From: Pagrus major
Lineage: Eukaryota > Chordata > Actinopteri > Spariformes > Sparidae
DNA: 64,000 nt
NCBI RefSeq assembly: GCF_040436345.1
Contig: NC_133219.1
Coordinates: forward strand, 23,224,709-23,288,708
Direction of reading: 5' to 3'
Positions 48,843-61,560 of this stretch are shown in pieces. The translations under genes were made by a program, and so were the position numbers. Every line of letters begins with the position of its first letter. Position 1 is the stretch's first letter. Below the pieces are notes generated by a model, which was given only the letters and a program-made list of their open reading frames with translations, did not search any database and had not been told where the DNA came from.

Positions 48843-49632
48843 CTTACTAAATTGAAGTCAAGACGCTTACATTGAGGAAACAAGTTGATTATTAGCAACA
48901 GAAACATCATATCTGCAAAACAATTGACCACTCTCCTCTCTTGTTGCTATAAAATGTGGAAGCTGCGATGGCAGCCATTTTGAAAAAGAAAGTCCATCTG
49001 CTCCGTTTGCCACTTGCCCACAAGTGTGGTATCACTAGAAAGCCCAGGATGTCCTCTAGAAAGTACAGTAGGACTCAAATAGATTGCATGAATGGTGCTT
49101 GACAAAGAGGTCTCAGACTCATGTCTCTCACAGAGGATAAAAATTAACTGGCCTTAGCAGTTTGAGCATTTTCAATAGTAGAACATGTTACTAATAATAT
49201 ATTATATATATTTATATATTTAAGTTCACTAATTAACAGATGAGACAGGTTTCATGAGAAGTGGACCATCACATCCCATAATGATAATGGTTCAGAGTGT
49301 TTTTCTTCTTAAAAGACTGTTAAATCAAGATATCAGCTTTACTCGTGACAGACACTGTATGTGCGGAGACGGGATGTTTTCATGTAATTATGACATGCAG
49401 CATTAGCTGCTAAGTAAGCTGTTAGGTAACATACCCCCGCGCATGCATGTGTGTTTTTTTTTAACACGCACTGCTCTGTAAGGTGATCAGTCATGTCAGG
49501 TTTTGAATTATCGAGAGTTTTTCAGGGCTGCAAGTTGGGGGGAAGCTCTTACCTTCTGTTGACTCAGTCAGAGCTGGAAAGAGACATGACGCACTGAAAC
49601 TTGACTCCTCGCTCTCTGCAAAGAGCTTGAAC
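48843..49632. other. Intergenic, no gene seen
   Basis: AT-rich with a short TATA run near 49194-49220. Nothing else was recognised. Confidence 0.45.
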
Positions 49633-50375
49633 TATATAAAGACCAATCTGTTGCAGCAAGGTACCTCTGAACCCCTTCAACCTGTTCACGCGGACACACG
49701 TGCACACTTACTTTTGATTTATTTGCTTAGTCAGTTTCCCCATCAACTACCTTATCTCGCCAAACCTCTCCACTCCTTCTTTTTTCTAAAGAATGCACAC
49801 TTGAGCATCCTCACAGGCTTGTTAACATTCATCCGGTGCATCTGACAAGAATGGCTGCTCTGTTTCTCTCCAATCAATCAGAGGGCCCCCCTGAAAAACC
49901 GCATCACCCTCTGAACGCCAACACCTCTGTCTTCGCTGCTCCTCTGGCGTCTGCGGGACTCGGGTGTGATTCCGGGCACAGAGATACCAGGAAACTGGGC
50001 CTTGTGGTCAGTGCCAGTTTCCATGGTTCCCCTCCGTCAAAGGGAGGTTCTTTCTGGGCCTGGCGTGTTTGTGAAGTCCCCGTGAAAAGATGGCTCTGTG
50101 TCCTGAGATCCCGAGCCCACTGTGGGCAGAATTCCTCTGTGACTCCGACTGAGTTGGGGTTGTGCAGCACAGCGGATGGAAGGGAAAGTGGGGGGAGAAA
50201 ACACAGAAGCAGCATGTTTGGGTCCTGGCTCGGCGCCACGCATCACTTAGGGGCTCAGGGGACTGGGTCACAGCGGGGGGAAGTAAACAGGCCAGTGTGT
50301 ACACATTTACACCAGCAAACACAGGCTCAACTGCAGAGATACTGTATAGGCACGAGCCAATATATATACAAATAA
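49633..50375 (+). other. Unassigned GC-rich open region with upstream TATA box
   Basis: TATATAAAG at 49633-49641 is followed by a possible GTACC donor near 49660. A 179-codon plus-strand frame lies at 49836-50375, the longest non-repetitive frame in the intergenic part of the window. The predicted peptide has no domain I recognise. Overlapping minus-strand frames of 104 and 111 codons show that the openness comes from base composition. It may be a non-coding RNA locus or chance. Confidence 0.2.
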
Positions 50376-53300
50376 TTACAAAAATATGCGCGTGTGATGC
50401 TGTTCCTCCTGCAATTTAGAGTTTCCATGTGCAATCTATCAAGGATCATCGTCATCGTTTTCACAAAAATGATTGCACAATTCAAAAAAGTCCTCATATA
50501 AACATATTTTCCTATTTTAGAACTATCCAAAATGTGTATTTTTTGTGTAGTGTTTACATATGAGTCACCTATTGGAAATCCTTTTGGCACTCCCTTTGCT
50601 TTATTTGTACACACAGACTAGGAAGCTCCTGTTTAACGTGAAACACCCACAATGAGTCACCAGAAGTCGTGGACGATAAGCCATCTGCAGAGAGATTACA
50701 CACAAAACACGGAGATTCCTGAAATTATGTGAAATATTTGGTTCCAACGAAACCAGCCACTTCATGCCTGAGATGTCTTTTGTGAACCTTGAGAAATCTG
50801 AAATACATCAGACATCAACTTTTGCGGTGACTCTGCTACTTAAAGGAAGTAGGATATGTTTGAACTTTATTTTGAGGGTTTTTAATTCTAACTGTTGAAT
50901 AGCAGCGGATCACAAAAGCGCAATTCTCCCCGAGCGCCGATCTGATTTCAAAGGGACAACCAGTACCACCAGCCTTTCCAGTTCTATTTGTGCACAAACT
51001 CCTCTGATCGAGCGCTGGTTTTGTCACCTGGCGCAGTGACAAGCTGCTCACACATCGTTATTATTCAGGGAGGATTATTTTCTTGATATTCCGGAAATTC
51101 AATCTTCTTAAAGACCTCACCTTGAGGTGTTGAGTGTTTAAAGATTAGCTAAAAATGCACAAGGATAATCCTGATGTGTTTCTCTGAAGTAGAGTGCATA
51201 ACGTCATGAAACGTCTGACGGCTGCACTGATAATGCGCCTAGACATGCAAGCTTACGTGACAAATCTGCTGTGTTCATCAAATCATGGTTTTGTTCCAAC
51301 TGGCATCTCATATACATGAAATCAGCATGTGTTATCTATGATCATCGAGGAGAACTTCGAAGCCGACTTCAACAGTCAAAATCTGATCTAATCTTTTGAT
51401 ATGAATGAATGAAGAGGAACAAGCTGGTACCCTCTACAGCAGCTGGTGGTGATTCATCATCTTGCTCAGTAGGACGTGTCAGTAGGACAGTTGTTTGCAG
51501 CCATGATAGCCTGAGGTTGGGCTTTCCTGTTGAAGGACATGCACTGTGATGGCTCACTGTGCTTCCCTGCAGCATCCGAGGAATCAGCGAGCTCTGATTT
51601 GATCTGAAAGCCTCACAAAGCAAATAATGTGATGATTGTGACATCTTGTCACTGATTTGTTCATTTTTTTCCTTATTACAGACCTAAAGGCAGATGAGGA
51701 CCATCACATATTCTTATTGTTTCCAACTTTGCCACAGAATAAAATGACATTTCAAACTTTTTCCACCCTAACAGATCCCTTTAGTCTCCTCTACGCCTAC
51801 ACAGTGTACAGGCATGTGTGCGTCAATTGTTATTATCTTAATACCACTATGCATACAATAATTCCCTCAAGGATAATACCATTCTTAAACAGGTACGGGA
51901 AAATTCTGTGAATTCTCACCACAGCGTTTAAAACGGGCTGACTCCACTCGTACTGCCAGCTGAATGCCTGACTTTGCACTCGCTCAACGGCTCTGTTTCC
52001 ACTGTGGCTTCTGAAAAAGCACCTGGGCCTCCCCACATCTCGGCAGATGAGGGAGCAACCGCACACCCACTCAGGGCTGCAGGCGCCGCTCGGTGGGGCC
52101 AAGCATAACAATAACCCTCGGGCCGGTCAGCCCTCGTACGCTGCTCTGCTTTCAATGAATCTGCAATGTTGAATCCAAGGTTTTCCATGGTCACGGCCAA
52201 TGAAACCTCTGTCCAGCACTGCAGTACCCATTGTGAATTCACAGAGGACGATTAAGTGCTGGGTGGGCTTTAATAGACCACAAGTGTGTGATAATTGGAT
52301 TTATACATGTGTGGTAATAAAACAATATCTGTATTGTATTAAATTACTCCATACTGGAACATTTGAGTGGTTTTTCAATTTTCTACACATCATAAATACT
52401 TACTGCATTTCATGAAACAGAAGCCACTGCTTTTTATTCAAGTCAATACAGTGTGAGGATGAAACTGCAAAAAACTTTAAATAATCGTGCAGTATTGTAT
52501 TATACCTGTGAAGTTTGAGGGCTCAAACTTGCAGAACCGTTGGAACAATCCTTAAAGCTATTTCTGATTTTGAGCTGCAGCCTTGTGTGTTCTCATGTAA
52601 AACAATCATTACTGATTTATATTCACATCTGTTTCTCTTGTGTTTAGTCTCTTTTATTAGGGTAGATACCATCTGGCTGATTTACTGCAGGCAAGTCGTT
52701 CAGAAATCAATTAAACTACAATTCAAGAAGCGACAGAGAGACAGAATTCTTTCTCCCTCTGCTGGACATGAGCTGGCAGTGCTGCTCTCTAAAAGCTTAC
52801 CGACACATTATTCCTCAGCAGGAACAGTTAAAAGTTAAAGTTTTTCAAATTGTAATCAACAAAAGTAATCCCTTAGTTTACTCTAACACCAATTACATTT
52901 GATTATTTAAGAGTTACATACAGTTTGAACGTTCAGATTTACCGATTGTTAGTTGAATTGAGATAAGATGCTCAAGAATGAAGAGAAGTAAAATAAGAAT
53001 ACAGCATAAAAACACAACAGACTAATATTAAAAAAAGAAAAATAAATAAACCACAATCAAAACTTAAATAGAAAAGGTAGTATATACAATGACATTAAAA
53101 TGTAATCAAAGGTAATATTGCATCTGATATTGTAAAAGCAGTATTGTAAACACTAATGAACATTGAAAAAGTAATATTACACATTATATTGATATAGATG
53201 AATTATAGATGTTTTCAATTACAATATTATCATCCTCTCTGTAGTCATTATTAACATTAGGGAGTATGTTTTTTGGTAATGTTTGTCTCCCATGACTTTT

Positions 53301-54101
53301 GGGTTTTTCAGTCATTTAAACAAGACTGAGAAATCTAAACGTATCTCCATTTTTCAACTTTGTTTAGCAGCCAGCTAAACACACCTTCAATAAAAGTTGA
53401 AGGCAGCAGCAGTTTTGTTTCTTGAAGTTTTTACAGGAAGCAGTTTTGAAAAGATTTTTTAAAACACAACAGATGCACTAATTGTGATGATAAATCAGTT
53501 AGACCAGAGGTATTGTAAAAATGATTTCCCAAGCTACAAGAAAATTGGATTCACAGTCTAAGAGTGTGTTTTTTTTGTTTTTTGTTTTTTTACCAGGGGG
53601 CACTTATAACATCTTTTTTATTGCTAACAGAATCATGATTGTTCAACTAGTTTGCATATAAAATACAATTATTTTTGTAATCACCAAAAGGGTTAGAGTT
53701 GGAAGACAAAGTATAGCATAGTCAAACTTAGTGCTAGAAGGAAACAGAGAGAAAACTAGCAATGCATATGCTCACATATATTAAGCCCAGTGTCATTATG
53801 AAACACTTTTCAGACTCTCATATTTCTAAACATTTGTCAAATGTTGAAGCGATGTGGAAATGAGGATGTATAACTGGACCTGAAGACTGTGCAATCCATG
53901 TCTATGAACTTCAAACTGTGACCTGAGCAGTGGTCATTAGAGCTTTCATCAACACTGTGTGGAAAATCCCAAGATCATTTATTGTTATGGTCACTGCTCT
54001 GTAGCAAGAAGTTTGAGGGGTAAATAATTGACCACAATTATGTGTGGAAACAACCAGACTGGACTTATGCAACAGAGCTGACTGATAAGCATACCAAGGT
54101 A
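50376..54101. other. Intergenic, no gene seen
   Basis: AT-rich sequence without recognisable exons. The part 52840-53170, with repeated GTAATC and GTAATATT motifs, may be an old interspersed repeat. Confidence 0.5.
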
Positions 54102-54142
54102 TTAGTGTGTGTGTGTGTGTGTGTGTGTGTCTGTGTGTGTGT
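54102..54142. repeat. (TG)n microsatellite
   Basis: About twenty TG units, with one CTG interruption. Confidence 0.95.
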
Positions 54143-54959
54143 ATCAATACATTTGCAATTCTGAATAATATATATAATTTTAGAAACATTAAGGCCCTTC
54201 AGATCAGTCTTTCACATGTATTCAATCCATAATGAATCATTTCAATTAGACAGTTAAAACAGTGATGATGCTTTTGATTATCACACTCTAACGATAACTT
54301 GCAGCTCGACACATAACTCAGTATGAGCCTTCCTGTCCAGATGTGGACCCTCAAATAAAATTATATAGCTTGACAAAAAGTCAACAAAACAAAAAACTTA
54401 AGATCCTATTACTAATTCAAATTAAACATAAATATAATGTAGCGGCTACTTCAGTTCCACCCAGCACACAGCTTTAGTTAACTTTAGGAAAACTATAAAA
54501 AAAACTTGTAAACAAAAAAACAACCTTAAAGCCCACTTACTAGCAGTTTTTTGGGGAGGCTTTCAACCACATCTCACGGTCTTCCCTAGCAGATGCACTT
54601 TGCTGAGTTATCGTGGAATTAAAATTTCCAATGCAAAGGAAAATGTAAAAGAAATGCAAAATGACCATCAAAAAGCCTGACAGGCACAATTTCTGCTGTT
54701 TATGAAGGGGGATCATTGTTGAGCATGTACTTCCGGGGTATCAGAGCAGAGATGTTGACTACGACAAGATAGAAATCTGTCTTTTCCGACCGATAAGGAG
54801 GCCATGCGACATCAAATTCTATTTACGTGGGCACTTCCGCTTGTACCTAAATTAATGAATGACTAAGTAAGTAGGTAAATTATAATTTATTTCATTAGAA
54901 GCGAAACAGCATATCTGCTAGTATTCACAACGCTTCTGAACAACACGGGAAGCTATGTA
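54143..54959. other. Intergenic, no gene seen
   Basis: No supported feature was found in this stretch before the promoter region of the hydrolase gene. A T17 run starts right after it (54961-54977). Confidence 0.5.
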
Positions 54960-54979
54960 GTTTTTTTTTTTTTTTTTAC

Positions 54980-55163
54980 CAAAGCGGAAGTGAACGCGGA
55001 TTTTCCTCCCGCGCTGCTGCATTCATCTTTGTATGTGTCAGGCACCGGCTTTTGGAGGACAGCTCGGTGGTCCACTGAGGTTATCCACAGCATCATCGAT
55101 CTGACACAACCATTTTAATAACACAACATCCCGGGACACTGGCCTCGGCATGTAGAGCGTTTA
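54980..55163 (+). promoter_or_regulatory. Promoter and 5' UTR of the alpha/beta hydrolase gene
   Basis: This is a GC-rich island in AT-rich surroundings, without a TATA box. It precedes the start codon at 55164. A leader ATG at 55149 is followed at once by a stop codon (TAG). Confidence 0.45.
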
Positions 55164-58100
55164 ATGAGTACACCTTGGTATGTTCGCGTTGACTTCCTGT
55201 GTTTTCTCGACCTTTATCGTTGTTTTCTGAAGCAAATAATAAGCAAGCTGAGGAAAACTCCACTGCTAGCTAAATGCTAACTTATCTGCAGCAGCTCTTT
55301 TGTTTGCATGATGTGTTCACATCGAAATCTTCCACCGCTTCGCTTAGTTACTTAACGTTAGTTAACACCGACAGTGTGAAATAAAAGCAGCTGACAACAA
55401 CAGATGTTTGTTTGATGGCATTGTTAGACGCAGTGTAGCACATAGCCAAAGTTAGCTAACGTCAGTTTATGATGCAGGTTACTGTTAGCAGCCCTTATTA
55501 AAAGGTTAATCCATGATATTTTGGTGTTATTTATTCTTAAACCGAGTAGAAGTAGCACTGATGAAGCTTGAAGCCTTGCCATATTATGTATAAAAACCCA
55601 CTAGGTGGCGTCCTGGTACACGTATAGGCTAAAGAAATCTGTTACCTCTACCTCTTTCTGAACTTGTCAGTATTGTTATTTTGCTTTATTAACTACCTAC
55701 TAATGCTCTATAAGTCTGAAGCTGTCAATTAGGAAAACACTTGGGTTGCCATGTTGTGAAAAACCCTCCCTGGCTGGTAACTGAAGTCTTTGATTAATTA
55801 ATTGAGAGTGTTTAATAAACAATCAAGCGGTTAGAAATGTGAACTAATAAGTAGGGCTGGGCAATATATGCGATATATGTTGTTATCATGATATGAGACT
55901 ATATATCGTCTGTGATTGTCGTAATATGTCATAAATATTGTCTTCTCCTGGTTTAAAGGCTGCATTAAAGTAAAGTGATGTAATCTTCTACTTATTCTAA
56001 TACTTACATGTACCCTCATAGTCATTTAGTCCACAGTACTGATGATTACTGATCAGAAAAGTATTTTGTGAAAGTATCAATAGTCACCCCTACGTTATTG
56101 GTACAATATCGATATGTAAGTAGGACCTATTTGGTCAAAAGAAGGAAGATTTCAAAACATCGAGGTAGATGTTGTATATGGTGATGTGGCCTAAAAATAT
56201 CACAATATTATTTTAAATCCATACCGCCCAGCACTATGAATGAGTGAGTAGTAATGTTCATGGTTAACTTTCCAACAAGCCAGCAGCAAAGCTCAATAAT
56301 TCATGTGTAATTAAAAATGATAATACGTTGATAAATTGATTTTGATTCAGAGGTTCAATGGTGAAACTGTCTATTTGAGCTCTTACTTGATAAACCAAAG
56401 AGTTAAAAATCTGGAGAGGGATGAAGACAACTTTTTTACTGAAAGTGCTTCAGGAAACTGCAACCACAGTATAGTATATATAGTATTTCATTATCATTTT
56501 ACACTTTACCTGTGGTGTGTTTGATAACCATAGAATAAGTGATAAGTGTCCTTAACCTCTTTGTTTTTGTAGGTAAGACAGACTGACTGAGCCACAACAT
56601 GTAAGAGCCTCTCAAATACAACATTTTGATAGTGGCATATCTTTTGAAAGAGTAATATCTTAATTTATTTTTTTCGTTGCTTTTGAAGGTCTGCGTTAAA
56701 ACATCACATGTCACTTCCTGTGACGGTGGGTGTCATGTTGGTGGGCCTCCCATACTCCATCTCTGTTGCTGCTCAGTGGCTTTATGGCTGGCCCAGCAAG
56801 CCTGGATATAAGAAGTACATAGAAGCACTGAAACCACGGTAACTTGGAAAATACTATTGATGTAGTTTATGTACTCACGAAGAAGAGCTGGTTATTAAAT
56901 CCCTGTTTCATGTTTGGTTTCTCCATCAGGCGAATATACTGTTTGACCAGAGCTATACTGGAAACTCTCAAATATCTCCAGTATGGAAGACTTTACTTTC
57001 AGTGGAAGTCTTGGTACAAGAACGATGAAAACCGCAAGCATTATGAAAAGGTGTGTTAAGGATAAGTTGTTTAATTCATTTGTTTATGTCTCTTTGTATG
57101 ATAGCCATGAGACACATCTGTAAATATCTCAAATAAAATAATCACACGGTTATGTTTGTCTCTTTCACCATTCAATGTAGTCCTTTGAAAATTTGCGTGT
57201 TAAAGTTGACATTTTTGTCTGTCTGGACCCTTCAAAGGGCATCACATTTGGCCGCCGATGCAACAAGCTGGACTTGTACCACCCTCCAAATGCGGGCATG
57301 TCTAAAGATGCGCCTGCACCACTGGTGGTTTTCATCTACGGTGGTGCGTGGGGCTCCGGAGAAAGATCCACTTACTGTTTGCTGGCCAGGCAGATGGCTG
57401 AAGAACTGAGTGCGACGGTCATTTGTCCTGATTACGTAACCTATCCAAAGGTATGAGCTTTAGGCATTCTTATTTAAGATTTATAGCACATACTGTATGT
57501 AGAGCACGGATGACTGGAAGACAGAAGTACCTCTCAGAACTCTGTGAACTTTAGGTGAGAGTGAAACTGCAGTAACCCAAACTTCAGATAAGAAATGTAA
57601 TCATAAGTGTGACTCTGGTATCTGAACTGACAGCTGGTTTCATCTGATCGCCAGGGGAACGTTTTAGCGATGGTCCAAGATATTGCTGATTGCTTGGTAT
57701 GGGCCCAAGAGAGTGGACCAAAGTTCAACTTTGACAAAGTAAGAAATATGAAGTATTCTGTGGAAATTGAGGAAAACTGTCGGATAAAAACTGTTAAATC
57801 TGTTTCTATTTTACCAACAAATTAAAATACTTGTTCAGTTAGATATGTTTGTTTACATCATTCTGTACTTGAGCGTCTTGTTTTCTGTCTTTTATAGGAC
57901 AACATAGTGTTAATTGGCCATTCAGCAGGTGCACATTTGTGTGCTCTGACCACACTGTTCCTCATTGATGTAAGAGAGGAGCTTTTCATAGAGGCCAGCA
58001 AGCAGAGGGACGTTACACTGGCGTTCAGAGGAGTTATTGGTAAGGATCTCTGTACAGTGCATCACCAAGTTTCAATCACAGTTGTCAACCACGTTTTACG

Positions 58101-58753
58101 CTAAAGAAAACTCATTTTTTTGTGTTTCTGGGTTCTGAATTGTTGTCTTGTTTTTTATCGTATGACCCCAGGGCAGCAAAGTTCAATTTGAAACACTGTC
58201 TGGTGATGACTTTGTTAATCTTCGGTATTTCCTGGACAGGTCTGAGTGGTGTGTACAACATCATGGACCATTATGAGCATGAGCAGATGCGAGCAGTTGA
58301 ATACGTCTCCACCATGCACAAAGCCATGAACGGAGTGGAGAACTTCCCGTACTACTCACCAACACACATACTGAAGGAGTTCAGCCACGACAAACTGAGC
58401 AGGTGACAAAAATAAAATGATATTGGATTTCCCAACAATGATGTTTATGAAATCTGTTGCATCTGTTGAACATGAACATTTTTCACCCATGGCCTTCTCT
58501 TGTTTTCTGTTCGGGCAGAGTTCCTCCGTTCGCTTTGCTCCACGGGACCAGTGACATTATTGTTCCTGTTGAATCTTCCACAAAGTTCTCTGAGCTCCTC
58601 ACCTCGCTGTCCATTAAGGCGTCGCTGTACCTGCTACCCAGAGTCGACCACACTGAGATCGTCACCGACCTCATGGTGTCAGACAGGCGCTTCTACCATC
58701 CCATCTACAGCTGCGTCAAACAGGAGTACAGAAAACTTATGGGAACCTGCTGA
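55164..58753 (+). CDS. Isoprenylcysteine methylesterase-like alpha/beta hydrolase, complete, 8 exons, 392 aa
   Basis: Exons are 55164-55177, 56689-56838, 56930-57050, 57181-57450, 57655-57738, 57898-58039, 58240-58402 and 58519-58753, all GT-AG; they join to 1179 nt. The product starts MSTPWSALKHH, has one hydrophobic segment at about 14-36 (membrane anchor or uncleaved signal), then an alpha/beta-hydrolase fold. The oxyanion motif YGGAW is at 148-152 in place of the usual HGG. The nucleophile is Ser222 in GHSAGAH. The likely acid is Asp327 in HGTSD and the base His359 in DHTE. Layout and motifs match the ICME/ICMEL family, which in plants demethylates prenylated-protein carboxyl termini; the vertebrate substrate is not something I can state. 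The start was chosen because 55164 is in frame through the first splice. A downstream start (Met12) is possible. Confidence 0.88.
55178..56688 (+). other. Hydrolase gene intron 1 with a possible 28-nt micro-exon
   Basis: The intron starts at GTATGT (55178) and ends at AAG (56688). Inside, 56573-56600 has a good acceptor (pyrimidine-rich, TTTGTAG) and a donor GTAAGAG, so it could be an optional 28-nt exon. Including it would put TAA directly after the fifth codon and create a new AUG across the next junction (AT|G). The intron also carries a hAT-like MITE. Confidence 0.5.
55852..56236. mobile_element. hAT-like MITE ('gggctgggcaatat' ends), 385 bp
   Basis: The left end TAGGGCTGGGCAATATATG and the right end, reverse complemented (TAGTGCTGGGCGGTATGG), form the terminal repeats of a repeat type common in vertebrates. 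The interior is rich in ATATCG/CGATAT steps. The flanking octamers CTAATAAG and TGAATGAG match at 5 of 8 positions, a decayed duplication at best. It lies in intron 1 of the hydrolase gene. Confidence 0.7.
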
Positions 58754-58849
58754 CGTCCCATCAGATCAGAAAAACATCCATTCATTTCTAATATTTACTG
58801 ATTGTGCCATACACTTACTTTGTTTACAGTTTCCGCTCTAATACCTCAA

Positions 58850-58855
58850 AATAAA
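58850..58855 (+). terminator. Poly(A) signal AATAAA of the hydrolase gene
   Basis: Canonical AATAAA 97 bp after the stop codon, followed by a T/GT-rich stretch. This gives a short 3' UTR. Confidence 0.8.
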
Positions 58856-58869
58856 TCATATTTAGCCTT

Positions 58870-60922
58870 GAGTTTAACTTTATGTTTTTGGTTGTTATTC
58901 CATGATAATGATTTAGCATCTGCACACTTCTGTGATTGTATTTGAGTAAATTCATGAAATGCATGCGATTGATTCTTAATCTATAATCGAAAAAAACAAC
59001 AACTTTGCTTTTTGGACTCCGATATAAATAACATCATTCTTATGTCATTCTTATTGGTGATGTTATAAAGATTCCAGTAAAGTAAAATCAGTAAACATGA
59101 AGTGAAATCAGATGTGAAGCAATAACTATTATAGCAAACAAGTAAAGCACACTAATGCATACTACTGAAATGTCCAGGATTCATAAAATGAAACTTTTTC
59201 TTGATTTATTGTAATATCTTGAATGACTGTTTAATTCTACACCAATTAAATCCACATGAAGGAATTGATAATTTTTTTGCCTTTTGTCTTTATTAATTAA
59301 CTAATTAAGTATCTTATACTTGTCTTTTTTTTATAAAGCAGCAGCAATTACAGCAGGTAAAAATCATATGAATTGTAAATTAGACATTAGATTGCATGTT
59401 ATGCTTAACGCAAGTACAGTGTTTGTTTTTCGCACATGCTCGTTTTGTATCTGAATTGGTTATACGTATTACATACAACTATAGTAAATATATAGCATCA
59501 GTATGGTAGTAATCTGGTTGAAAACATTTAAAATACACAAGTACAATGTACAGAATTTATTGAGGGAAAAAAATGTAACAGTTAATGCACAATATGAACA
59601 CATTTACATCAAATCTGAACATATGAGCAAGAGAGTAGACGATTAATACATAAACATGTCAGCACTAAAACTGCTGTGTTCTGCTTGTTTGCATGTCGTT
59701 CTAGTGTATATGTGTCATCACTGGTTTTAATGTCCCTAACAGCTGCCTTTCTTTTTCCAGTCTTTAAACTGCATGCCATATGACATATTGCTTTGTGCCC
59801 AGTGTTGTTCTGCTTGTTCTGTCTCTTTGCTTTGTTGTATTTTAGGAAGCCTTTTCAACACCTCGGCCCGGGGACTACAGATGAAAGAGAGCCTTTTGGC
59901 TAATTCTGGCATTTTTACTAATGTATTACAATAGTAATAATAATATGTTTGTTTATATAAAGCACCTTTCAAGGACAGACATCACAAAGAATTAACCATG
60001 TGTTTTATTAATTTGCCGTGTCCCCTCTTAGATAAACTAAATGATACATTGTCCAACATCAGTGAAAGATGCATCTGTGGCTACAGACTGCTGTAGGGAT
60101 CAACTGTAAATTGCTGTAATATTCATAATTTTCCTTTACAGATTAGAATGTAAGTGGTGCGTAGATTATACTAAACTTAATCTACAAAGTGGGCCGTACC
60201 ATAACACTGAACTACTTACTTCTACTTCTTTTGTAAATGCCACACTACTTTTTAAAGAAACAATACGTAAGAAGTTTCCACCTGTCAAATTCTTACTCTA
60301 AACAAATACGGGGCAGCATATCACCAGTGTAACCGCTAACTGTAACTGCCAGCTAGTTAGTTAGCTCAGTTAGCCATGCAGTTAGCAGTACAGAGTGGGA
60401 GCTCGGAGCACCAGGGGAGTTTCGGTGTTTACACCACCAGCACAGGAGATGCTACGGGGCTAGCTGGCTAGCATGCTAACCTAAGTAGATAACTCTGTAA
60501 CATAATCAACACTATTGTTTTTTCAAACTCTGTTTATAGTTTTAGTCCATTTTAGGATGTTTTCAACTAAAATTCGCACTTATTGCACTTTTAAAGACAG
60601 CATTTGCACCATTTATTTTGTTCTGTTGCAAGTCAGGATAAATGCAGCCACTCTGAATTTTTTAATTAAAGCTGCTAAATGATTTATTATTATTACAGCC
60701 ACCAAATGACTGAACTGGGAATTTGATGAAGCTTTCGAGTGAGACTATAATTGAAAACCTGTGTGACATCGTAACTTCAGATTAATAAATAGGCCCAGCA
60801 CTTTCAGCTTGATTTATTTTGTGGGCTTGGCACTTACATGACGGCTAATAAAAGCTAACTAAATCAGATTATTTATGAGCTATGCTACCTATGGTGGTGT
60901 TTGGTTGAATTGACCTGCAGCA
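58870..60922. other. Intergenic, no gene seen
   Basis: AT-rich. The segment 60340-60480 (GTTAGCTCAGTTAGCCATGC, then a GAGCTCGGAGCACCAGGGGA stretch) resembles a teleost repeat I have seen elsewhere, but the borders are uncertain. No exon was found. Confidence 0.5.
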
Positions 60923-61034
60923 CTTTCCTCCTCCTCCTCCTCCTCCTCCTCCTCCTTCTTCCTCTTCTTCTTCTTCTTCTTCTTTCTTTCTTTCTATCTT
61001 TCTTTCTTTTTTCTCCTGCCCTTCTTCTTCTTCT

Positions 61035-61082
<48 letters not shown>

Positions 61083-61306
61083 TTTTCTCCTGCCCTTCTT
61101 CTTCTTTCTTTCTTTCTTTCTTTCTTTTTTCTCCTCTTCCTCCTTCTTCTTCTTCTTCTTTCTTTCTTTCTTTCTTTCTTCTTTCTTTCTTTCTTTCTTT
61201 CTTTCTTTTTTTTCTCCTCTTCCTCCTCCTTCTTCTTCTTCTTCTTCTTCTTCTTCTTCTTCTTTCTTTCTTTCTTTCTTTCTTCCTTCCTTTCTTTCTT
61301 CTTCTC
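60923..61306. repeat. 384-bp polypyrimidine tract, (CCT)n, (CTT)n and (CTTT)n blocks
   Basis: The plus strand is almost pure C/T with only a few interruptions (an A near 60995 and a G in each of two CTCCTGCCC motifs). Blocks of CTT and CTTT alternate, punctuated by TTTTTTCTCCT at about 61009, 61083, 61125 and 61207. A unit of 74 bp is repeated between 61011 and 61085. Open frames of up to 160 codons of Lys/Glu or Phe/Leu/Ser come from the repeat and are not genes. It ends about 255 bp before the next gene's start codon. Confidence 0.97.
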
Positions 61307-61319
61307 GCTTTTATTTTGA

Positions 61320-61560
61320 AAACTGAGATTAACACGCACTCGCACGCGCACGAGGCGGAGTTTACGGAGAACGGTGGCGGAGCCTCACAGTCCGGTCGGT
61401 CTGTCTCTCTCTCACACTCTCACACCATTTGCTGGGACTAGTTAGCGGTGGCTGTTGTGTGTTTGACGGCGCTGAGGCGTGAAGAAGTGAGCGCAGGTCT
61501 GTAAATATGTAACCGCTCAGTGCCGCTAACATCAGCGTTTCCACCGGGAGAAGAAGTAAC
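61320..61560 (+). promoter_or_regulatory. Promoter and 5' UTR of the fourth gene
   Basis: This CpG-rich stretch follows the polypyrimidine tract and leads into the start codon at 61561. There is no clear TATA box. A minimal upstream frame (ATG at 61507 followed directly by TAA) lies in the leader. Confidence 0.5.

Noticed and set aside
60869-61351. Open frames of up to 160 codons, Lys/Glu-rich on the minus strand and Phe/Leu/Ser-rich on the plus strand
   Set aside because: They are translations of the polypyrimidine repeat and have no unique sequence.
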